Positions 56,887 to 64,000 of a stretch of DNA of 64,000 bases are shown one piece after another. Origin of the DNA: Euborellia annulipes (lineage: Eukaryota; Arthropoda; Insecta; Dermaptera; Anisolabididae). The translations under genes and the position numbers were made by a program. The stretch covers positions 124,001 through 188,000 of the forward strand of contig JAKCPI010027501.1 in NCBI GenBank assembly GCA_023213315.1. The letters run 5' to 3'. Position 1 is the stretch's first letter. Each line of letters begins with the position of its first letter. The notes under the pieces were generated by a model. The model did no database searches, was not told where the DNA came from, and saw only the letters and a list, made by a program, of their open reading frames with translations.

Positions 56887-57143
56887 AAATGCTTTTATTC
56901 TTTTAAGCATTCATTACGATTTTTTTTTTTTTTGAGTTTAGTTTATTTGTAAAAATTAGAACATTAATTATTTAAATAATTATACCCGTCACTTGAATAT
57001 TTACATTATATTATCTATATTTATATATTTTTTATTTTCTAAGCCTTATATTTATTTAACAAATTTATTTCAATCAATTAGCAACCAAAATGTATTTAAT
57101 TACTCTTAACGTTAAACGAACCACTGGCTCTTTGTTTATGGTA

Positions 57144-57361
57144 CAGTGAGCGCCACAATTAAGTCTCCATCTGGGAGCTAGAGCCTTAAGTATATGTTAT
57201 ATAGTGAAATAATTTTAATAACCGAGAAGGTAAAATAAAAACTGGTACAGATGACTTTATTTTACCTTTTCAAATTTAAAATTATTTCACTATATACCAT
57301 AAACTATACCATACACTTAAGGCTCTAGCTTCCAGGTGGGGACTTATTGTGGCGCTCACTG
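57144..57361. mobile_element. Mariner-type MITE, TA target
   Basis: Inverted ends CAGTGAGCGCCACAATTAAG and complement, extending to TAGAGCCTTAAGT, about 50 bases of near-perfect pairing and more in the AT-rich middle. Flanked by TA on both sides. Non-coding. Confidence 0.75.
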
Positions 57362-57648
57362 TACTAGTACTGTACCCAGTAGCCCAACCGGACTGGGCAA
57401 GGAGGGTTAATAGTTTTTAAGATCGTCGGAGATGCCTTATTGTCTTTTCATTTTTAATTTGTTTTAAATATTATTCACTATAAAATCAACGAATGATCCT
57501 GCTTAATGGCAAACCGGATATCTCAAAAAAAATTATAACCCTATCCCCAAGTGGCAAAACCTGGATACTCGACTGTTACTACCACTACTCTAAGGGACAG
57601 AGTTTTGATTTAGGATTCTTTACTAAAAGAAAATAAATATTTACAAAA

Positions 57649-58788
57649 ATGATGACAAGCGAAGAAGAAGAGATTAGAAATAGTTTAATTTTATTAGAGA
57701 TAAAAAGAAAAAAAAGAGAAGAAGAAATTCGTAAAAATGAAGAAAAATTTCGTCATTTTTTTTTACAGATTGATTCTGATTTGGAAAAGATTCAATTTTT
57801 TGAAGAATTGGATATGAAGAATAAAAATGGAGATAAAATAGGTACTGCATGTTTTGATATTAATTTTTGCGAAGACACTGAACTTTTTACAGTTCATATT
57901 CGAGCAGAAGGTTACGTCAAGCATGGATTATACTCAACAAGAAGTATTTTTTCCAGAGTGAATACTTCTTATGAAACTATTGAAGAAATTCGCCAATCGA
58001 GAATCGGTAAAAGAATTTCAAATTTTTGTTTTATTCTATTTCCTGATAGCACATCATCGTGTGTGATTACGACAGGTATCGAAGGGAAATTGACGAAAAA
58101 ATTTTTGCAAATCAATACTTTTAATCGGCCTGTTCTTTTAGGCGAAGGTGCGATTCTTCTTCTATATCGCAAAATTGCTTTTATAGGCCTGATAGGGAAT
58201 CTGGAATTAGAATCGATCAATGAATTCGGAAGGGTAGTGACAAGCATTTTAAGACCAAGTGCTGCTACTTTTTCCAAGACCTCCATCAACAAAGACGAGT
58301 TGGATATAACTTGTATTCAACGATCGTTTGGTCACAAACCCGAAGAGGTTTTAACGGTTATGTCAAGAAACGGATTTTGCCTATATCACGAATGGATTGG
58401 TAAAAATGTCTTCCTCACCGTTCCAGAAAATTGGTCACGTCTCAATCGAATTAATCTTAAATATAGTGCTTCTAACAATTTAATAGACGATTTCGAACTT
58501 CGGTCCAAAGCCAAGGATTACAATTCTAAATTCAAAGCTGAATATAATGCTTATCTAGAAGACAATCCAGATATTTTGAATTTGATCAGCGATTTTCTTC
58601 AATCGATCTTCTTGGAACAACCTGAGGACGTTTACGCGTACGCCCAAGATTTTTTTGGTGCTTATCAAAATATAGAAAAATATTATCAGAGTAGCCATAA
58701 ATTAGTTAAACGCAGACCATCCTGGGGGGCATCTGTCCCTTCGGATCTCTTGCCTCCATGTCCTTTTGAAGAATGCGAAATTCTCTAA
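57649..58788 (+). CDS. CATIP: Probable CATIP homologue, intronless
   Basis: The largest reading frame in the window, 379 codons from ATG (two in tandem) to TAA. Residues 1-35 are a charged Glu/Lys/Arg-rich helix, likely coiled coil. Residues ~50-275 are a mixed alpha/beta region with no membrane segment. Residues ~300-340 (SDFLQSIFLEQPEDVYAYAQ, then DFF) match the RIIa-like dimerisation/docking fold at the C-terminus of CATIP, the ciliogenesis-associated TTC17-interacting protein, and the length (379) is close to that of the human protein. CATIP acts at basal bodies and in actin-dependent ciliogenesis and is needed for sperm tails. The frame has no intron, unlike other candidate genes here. 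An A run directly follows the stop. The identity rests on my recognition of the C-terminal domain and overall layout. Confidence 0.72.
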   Translation: MMTSEEEEIRNSLILLEIKRKKREEEIRKNEEKFRHFFLQIDSDLEKIQFFEELDMKNKNGDKIGTACFDINFCEDTELFTVHIRAEGYVKHGLYSTRSIFSRVNTSYETIEEIRQSRIGKRISNFCFILFPDSTSSCVITTGIEGKLTKKFLQINTFNRPVLLGEGAILLLYRKIAFIGLIGNLELESINEFGRVVTSILRPSAATFSKTSINKDELDITCIQRSFGHKPEEVLTVMSRNGFCLYHEWIGKNVFLTVPENWSRLNRINLKYSASNNLIDDFELRSKAKDYNSKFKAEYNAYLEDNPDILNLISDFLQSIFLEQPEDVYAYAQDFFGAYQNIEKYYQSSHKLVKRRPSWGASVPSDLLPPCPFEECEIL

Positions 58789-59135
58789 AAAAAAAAAAAA
58801 CTTTTATATATTATATATAAGAAAATTTTGGAAAATTTTGTACTAGACACAAAATGTGTCTAAAAAAAATCGCTAAAATATATACATATCTGCTAAAAAT
58901 AACTGACTCATCCAGTACTCTGGATCATTAATTTCAAAAAATATATTTATTCTGTTTTTGTTATCTAATTAATGCATATTTCCCAAGACCTATTGAATGA
59001 GAACCTGGGAAATTTGTATCATTAGATAATCAAAAAAAAAAAAAAATTCTAAACAGAATAAAGGTCCATACAAACATTTTTTAATAAATATTTTTTAATT
59101 TTATAAGATTTTAAAAGATTTTAAATAGACATGAT
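58789..59135. other. 3' flank of the CATIP-like gene
   Basis: A run at 58788-58801, then AT-rich sequence. TTCTAAACAGAATAAAGG-type sequence near 59050 includes AATAAA, a possible polyadenylation signal about 265 bases after the stop. Confidence 0.4.
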
Positions 59136-59825
59136 AAAAAAAATCTGGTGTGACTGGCGCACAGCACACAACTTTCTCTTACCTTCGGTAATCGAAAGTT
59201 GTGTACTGTGCTTGTCACACCAGATTTTTTGTGTCGACATGTATTTAGTTTCCGACAGTAGGGTACAATTGAATTCAAGATGTAAAATTTATAAGTATGG
59301 GAAAATATTTATATTTTGATACCATGGCAACCATTTCTCCTATCTTTTCTATGGAGTACAAGAGTAAAGTGGTCTTCAGAAGATTTCAATCACAAAATGA
59401 GAATATATATTTTATAGAGAATCTAAAAAATAATTGATTTTTGAATTTTAAAAAAAATCGTTGGAGCAAATTTTGAGAAAATCGAAAAAAACTGAAAAAG
59501 TGAATAAGTAAAGTGCTAGTACTTTTTGGTCGATTTTGTTTAAAAGCTTCGTGTCACGTCCCATGGGGGTGCCTAACTTAAATATAAAATTTCAACTTCC
59601 TAGCTCTTTTCGTTCTTGAGATATTTTGTTCACAGACACACACACAGACACAGACACACAGACACACACACAGACAGACAGACCATGTCGCGAAAACCAC
59701 TTTTTTGGATTCAGGGGACCTCAAAACGTGAAGATCCATCAAAATCTCGACATCGAATTTTTGACATGAATCCAATACTTTCTCTCTATATATATATTAC
59801 ATATATACATAGGTAAGAGAAAGTA
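59136..59825 (+). mobile_element. Helentron-like element (HINE), young copy
   Basis: Nearly identical to 50741-51412 apart from the length of the (CACAGA)n tract and a few substitutions. Both ends complete. Confidence 0.75.
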
Positions 59826-59911
59826 AAAATGATGATTTAGTTAATTAATTGATCCTATTTCTTGGAGCAGAGGTGTAGGTCTCACTTCATATTTCTTTGG
59901 TTCTTAAGTGA

Positions 59912-59961
59912 ACAATACTTTCTCTCTATATATATTTCAAATAAAGGGTAAGAGAAAGTAA
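59912..59961 (+). mobile_element. Helentron-like 3' hairpin only
   Basis: ATACTTTCTCTCTATATATA, then GGGTAAGAGAAAGT, an isolated terminal hairpin about 90 bases after a full copy. Confidence 0.6.
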
Positions 59962-60051
59962 AAAAATCATATTGGCAACCAAGTAATTTAAACTGAATAG
60001 AAACGAAATCTGTTTCCATAATTAAGTAGGCCTATAATAAAATTTATAAAC

Positions 60052-60513
60052 AGAAAAATATTTAAATTTTGTTTCCTATCTTTCTTATTAAGTACAAGAG
60101 TAAAGTGTGCTTCAAACAATTTTGAAAGTAATATGAGAATATACATTTCACAGAACATCTAAAAATAATTTATTTAATCAAAATCATTAGGGCGAATTTT
60201 GAGAAAATCGAAAAAAACTGAAAAAGTACATCAGTAAAGTACTCTTTGGCCGAATTTGATTAAAAGCTTATTTTCACGCCCTAAAGAGGTGCCTAACTTA
60301 AAGATAAAATTTCAACCTCATAGCTCAATTGCTTCATGCTTAAAATTGAACACACAGACAGATCATGTCGCGAAAACCACTTTTTGCATTTCAGGGGACT
60401 TTAAAACGTGTATATCCATCAAAATCTCGAAATCGAATTTTTGACATGAATTGAATACTTTCTCTATATATATTAACATATAATTAACATATATATAGAG
60501 AGAGAGAAAGTAA
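60052..60513 (+). mobile_element. Helentron-like element, 5' hairpin lost
   Basis: Body and AT-hairpin end present, (CACAGA) tract short. Confidence 0.6.
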
Positions 60514-60644
60514 AAAAGCATTCATAACAATTTTTTAGGCTTTTGAAACTTAACAAAAATAAATTTCTCAATTTGAAACAATTTTTTTTTTGTATTTTCG
60601 GCATCTAGAAAGACTTTGAAACGCAATACATATTATTAAAGATA

Positions 60645-60735
60645 TATTTAGGGAGTCCAGGCATATTTATTTATTCCAAATGATTTAAATAAATTCATCA
60701 GACTGGCTGGGATCCGAACCCGCGCTACTTTGGCC
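60645..60735 (-). mobile_element. SINE fragment
   Basis: Complement of GCGGGTTCGGATCCCAGCC and CATTTGGAATAAATAAATATG; head and body scrap. Confidence 0.45.
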
Positions 60736-60739
60736 TCTA

Positions 60740-61505
60740 GACTATCATTATTGCAGATAAATTTCATTAAAAAAAAGATAAATATATTTCGCCTCTGACA
60801 ATTCAGCTTATGTCCCTTGCATCTGATAAAATTTAGTTAAATAATTAATAAAATAATCGGGGAAACCAAATTAAAATTAAAAATCAAAAAAAAAATTAAA
60901 AACAACAAAATAATTATAATCCATTATTGTAATTTTTATAAAGAAGAAATTGCATAATTTTACTGAGATAATTTCTCAGTCAGAAAGAAAAAAAAATTGA
61001 GATAGTTATTACTTTTTCTATTTTTCTAGAGACATTACAAATTTATTTATAGATCTATTCTTTAGAATTCGGGTCTTGTTTTGTTTTATTTTATTATGTA
61101 AATGCAAATTGGTTACGGGGCGGGAAAGCGTAGCATCCATCCATCAGTCGACAATTTCCGCATCTCCTCCCTCTACTGGACCAAATTCCAAAAGAACAAA
61201 CGGTTTCTCTTTTACTCGTTTTATCCAGGCATTTAATTAAAAATTGATTTTTATGCTTATTTATATTTGGAGGGAAATAAGATTAAAATAAAAATCTCGA
61301 AATCGGAAGCTAATAAGAAAGAGAGAGAGAGAAAAAAGAGATTTGAGATTTTTCAAGGTGGAAGAGAAAAAGCAATTTCGGTTGAAAAAGTATTTGTTTT
61401 TTTTTCATATTAAATTTCAATTTGACACAGATAAGTAAATAATTAATAGACCGAGCGTAAGCGTCATTTATTTAAATTAATTAGCAATCAATATAATTTA
61501 CAATA
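60740..61505. other. No gene seen
   Basis: AT-rich. A GC-richer patch at 61105-61210 (GGTTACGGGGCGGGAAAGCG) has no frame or splice site. A (GA)n tract at 61320. Confidence 0.4.
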
Positions 61506-61507
61506 AA

Positions 61508-61600
61508 TGGACCCTGTTATGCATTAGTGTGTCAAGCGTAAAAAAAAAATTAATTTAAGCACGGAATATTGTTTCAAATGCCATTTAATTAAATTATATA
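61508..61600. mobile_element. MITE fragment, family GGACCCTGTTA
   Basis: Left end of the element at 5082 and 26108 (GGACCCTGTTATGCATTAG, CACGGAATATTGTTTC); the right half is missing. Confidence 0.6.
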
Positions 61601-61939
61601 ATTAAAACATATTTTTAATAACTCCCTAATAATCTTAGTTTGCAGTAGCGTTTTTAGCTGGGGACCACCCACCCAAAAAGAGTCCAGTGACGCCAAACCA
61701 GGCGAAATAATAAATTAAGGGCCTTCTATAGTTGAGCTTTGCTTTTTTGACTCGCCCTTAGAAGTTACGATATTCATCAACGATACACAATTTAAAATTC
61801 AATCTAGCCTTGACTCGCTCTGGTCCTTATCAAATAGCAATAAATATTTTACACAACGTCATTCGACTTACTATGTAGATATAAGATTCAACTATATGTA
61901 TCAACTATATCTACAGTCATTCGACTTGATGAGTTTTAT

Positions 61940-62040
61940 TGACACACTTCAGCACTGAGGATGGTCGCAAATCTGACCGAAACGTCGGCTTGGAGTTCCT
62001 TAATAAACGAAATAAAAATAGCTGCATTCGCTCTTTCTTT
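61940..62040 (+). mobile_element. Solo PLE terminal repeat
   Basis: Hammerhead followed by TTAATAAACGAAATAAAAAT and AGCTGCATTCGC, as at 52630-52750. Confidence 0.6.
61945..61998 (+). ncRNA. Hammerhead ribozyme motif
   Basis: CTGAGGA (61955-61961), stem II GGTC/GACC around GCAAATCT, GAAA (61979-61982), CG, UC, then GGCTTGG. The core and stem II are intact; stem I is imperfect (GCT/AGC after one mismatch). Confidence 0.6.
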
Positions 62041-62189
62041 ATTACTTACATGATCTACAAGTTATCCGCCTCACACTTATATAAAATTCGACTCAATTTG
62101 TGATAGAGCATATTTTATTTACTGTTTTTTCCCTTCATTGTGCATATTTGATTATTTTATACATTCATATTTTGATATGGTTTGATTGT

Positions 62190-63045
62190 GCGTGAACATC
62201 CGGGCTCTAATATTCAGTAAATAAGTATATTTTACCCTAACGGTGGGTTAAATTCTAGAAGCACTGTACAATATCTTTGATAACTCGGCACTTGTATATA
62301 ATTATATTTAAATAATTTTCCGAGACCTATTCATTTGAATAAGATACTAATTCGATGAATACCTCAATTCGGATTTGACTTTCCATTTGTTAAATATAAT
62401 ATTATATAATTGAAGATTGACAAATAATTATGAAATGAAAAAAAAAAAGAAATATGAACAGATTTATGCGGAGGAACGTTGACAGATGATACAATTTAAT
62501 CAATCTCTCTTTAGAATCAGAATTCATGTGTCATGTCTTTATTCTATCTTATTTAGATATTATTTAGACCCCTGGCACAAGAGGCGAGTACTCTACCACT
62601 GTGCTATCGTCCAAGGACGAGCAAAAATTTAAAAATAATTTGAATGACCTTTTTGACATGTTACATTCAAATGCTTTAAGCATAGGCTTAATTAAAATTG
62701 AGAAGATAGGGTTATTAAAAATCTACCTTTTCTTATTAGTTCTATGAATTCTTATGAAATATTTAAGGTAGTTTTAAGCAATAAAAGATTCTAAAATAAT
62801 TAATTTCTAGTTTTATTCGAATGTGAAATTAATTTAGTCTCTTGTGAACGAAAACAAAGATAATTTAAAGAAAATTTTGAAAATTCTCAAAGTTCAATGG
62901 CATTGGGTTACGTGTTCCTGTTTTACAATTGAGTTCAAATTTTGCAGACATTATTTTTTAATGCAATGGAAAAGACCTGCTATTAAATTTCTAAAAAAGA
63001 AAATTTGATCTCTAAAAATAAGGACCATCTAAAATTTGAATTTCC
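62190..63045 (-). repeat. Dispersed repeat 'GGTGGTCCTTAT', copy 3
   Basis: Inverted copy of 45229 and 48925 (complement of AAATCTGTTCATATTTC and of ATGGTCCTTATTTTTAGAG), longer than the others. A tRNA-like SINE head interrupts it at 62571-62618. Confidence 0.55.
62571..62618 (-). mobile_element. tRNA-like SINE head (second family)
   Basis: Minus strand GATAGCACAGTGGTAGAG followed by CGCCTCTTGTGCCAGGGGTC. A-box-like start, no B box; related to 19105-19260. Confidence 0.45.
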
Positions 63046-63222
63046 TCAAAGTCTTCAAAAGTTTCAATTTTATTATATTACTAATTTTTCCCCAACCAAG
63101 TAAAAGTTAATCTCGTAAGGAAAATTATTTTAAATAAGTGAATGGTAAATTTAGTAAAATATTTTTCAATATTCATACAATCTTTTCTAATAAAGAGTAG
63201 ACAAAAAATAATTTATTATCAA

Positions 63223-63474
63223 TTATTCATTATTACTATCGAAACTAGTTGGCGAAGGATAGACATGATAATCGACTTCTTTTTCCCACAAATCAATAAA
63301 CTCATCGTAATAATTAATTTCGGATTCCTCTTCAATGGGCTCCTCTTCGTCCATTCCCTCCATCTCTCTTCGTCTTCTATCATTTCGTAATTCATTTAGA
63401 CATTTCACCATTTTTTCTTTTATTTTCTTTTCTTTTTTAATTTCAATTTTCTTCTCCATACGTATACGTTTTTT
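63223..63474 (-). CDS. IQCK: Last exon, probable IQCK homologue
   Basis: Acceptor TTTTCTATTAATAG-type at 63475-63476 (minus strand), open in phase 0 from 63474 to the stop at 63223. The product starts KKRIRMEKKIEIKKEKK, continues with Arg/Lys-rich coiled coil and ends with an acidic stretch (DEEEPIEEES) and WEKEVDYHVYP. The internal Met is not a start. Together with the two exons upstream it forms the C-terminus of an IQ-motif protein. The C-terminal part is poorly conserved in the family. Confidence 0.6.
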   Translation of the reverse strand, partial: KKRIRMEKKIEIKKEKKIKEKMVKCLNELRNDRRRREMEGMDEEEPIEEESEINYYDEFIDLWEKEVDYHVYPSPTSFDSNNE

Positions 63475-63543
63475 CTATTAAAAAAAAAAAAAAAATATTT
63501 TTGAATATTTATTATAAATTGTAATATTTATTAAATTAAATAC

Positions 63544-63588
63544 CTCAGCTCGTTTATTCTCTTCTTCTTTCTTCTCTTCCTCTAAACA
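63544..63588 (-). CDS. IQCK: Internal mini-exon, probable IQCK homologue
   Basis: 45 bases, phase 0 at both ends, 15 codons CLEEEKKEEENKRAE, between acceptor ATTTTTTAG and donor GAG|GTATTT. A charged helix that continues the coiled coil between the IQ motif and the last exon. Very short exons can be skipped without frameshift. Confidence 0.55.
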
Positions 63589-63700
63589 CTAAAAAATGAA
63601 AATATTTTATTATTGTAATGTAATAATGTAATTTTATATTATGTCTTTCTTCTCATTGTCAAGTCGCCCTAATCTTTTTTTAAAAAAAAATTCTACTCAC

Positions 63701-63830
63701 CCTCCAAAATTGGCGGAGTTCCTGAACTTCTGGTCGCTTGCGTACAAGCCAACCTCTCACATAACATTGTATAATAAGACAAGCTTCCTCACGTGTCCAG
63801 ATCCATGAGAGAGGATACAACGGACGAGGA
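63701..63830 (-). CDS. IQCK: Internal exon with IQ motif, probable IQCK
   Basis: 130 bases between acceptor TTTGTTTTAG and donor GG|GTGAGT on the minus strand, open as 1 base plus 43 codons. The product runs PRPLYPLSWIWTREEACL, then IIQCYVRGWLVRKRPEVQEL, then RQFWR. IQxxxRGxxxR is the calmodulin-binding IQ motif. A proline-rich start, the TREEACLIIQ lead-in and the EVQELRQ tail are as I recall them in IQ domain-containing protein K, a protein of ciliated and testis tissue. Upstream exons are outside the window or above 63830. Confidence 0.6.
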
Positions 63831-64000
63831 CTAAAACAAATACACTTATAATTAATTTATTCTTGATATTTTTTATTTTAGGTATCGAACTGCTATTTCA
63901 CCCCTCAATAAATAGACCAACACTAATGTAACAACTTATGAGGCGTGAGTGGCGATCTCGAGGCATAGCTGGTTTATGCATATATACCAGCCTTCTATCA

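Noticed and set aside
63223..63459. A 78-codon protein starting at the internal Met
   Set aside because: The frame continues upstream of the Met to a splice acceptor and joins two more exons, so it is the end of a larger protein.

Overview
The window is AT-rich eukaryotic genomic DNA and almost certainly comes from an animal. It has GT-AG introns, very sparse coding sequence, tRNA-derived SINEs with target-site duplications (TSDs), hAT elements with 8-bp TSDs, Helentron-like non-autonomous elements and Penelope-like elements (PLEs). Two genes look like relatives of cilia/sperm-associated animal genes (CATIP and IQCK), so the species probably makes motile cilia or flagellated sperm. An invertebrate, perhaps an arthropod, is my guess from repeat style only. 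Nothing here is bacterial or viral.

Host genes. (i) 2167-2253 and 4402-4528, minus strand: two phase-compatible exons of a single-pass membrane protein, possibly an M13 (neprilysin/ECE-like) peptidase. (ii) 29845-29966, plus strand: one well-spliced exon of an unrecognised protein, with a frameshifted duplicate at 37482-37599. (iii) 56166-56349 plus 56596-56760, plus strand: the last two exons of an unrecognised basic protein with a PP1-docking-like motif. (iv) 57649-58788, plus strand: an intronless 379-codon reading frame, a likely CATIP homologue. (v) 63223-63474, 63544-63588 and 63701-63830, minus strand: the last three exons of an IQ-motif protein, likely IQCK. Weaker candidates are an exon at 14938-15024 and promoter-like stretches near 7850 and 38785.

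Mobile DNA fills most of the rest. The commonest family (about 20 copies) is a 0.6-0.7 kb element with a large hairpin at one end, an AT-rich hairpin at the other, an internal (GTCT)n-like tract and a 13-bp end motif repeated inverted inside the opposite hairpin. This is the architecture of Helentron-associated elements (HINEs, such as Drosophila DINE-1). Other elements with readable boundaries are eight hAT elements (seven with exact 8-bp TSDs, one with a single mismatch), a tRNA SINE family with 12-15 bp TSDs, a LINE 3' end present twice, a Harbinger-type MITE (3-bp TAA TSD), a mariner-like MITE, and a 1.5 kb TIR element.

The most notable signal is a set of inverted-repeat elements that carry hammerhead ribozyme cores (CTGANGA, stem II, GAAA, 2-nt stem III, UH, stem I). 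One of them (15079-16271, 14-bp TSD) still encodes the GIY-YIG domain of a Penelope-like element, which links the whole set to PLE terminal repeats (pLTRs). At least eight loci occur in 64 kb, several as twin ribozymes facing each other. Other large repeats are a 2.1 kb minisatellite of about 125-bp units with poly-C tracts (8003-10098) and a hAT element containing a ~77-bp satellite (2395-3422).
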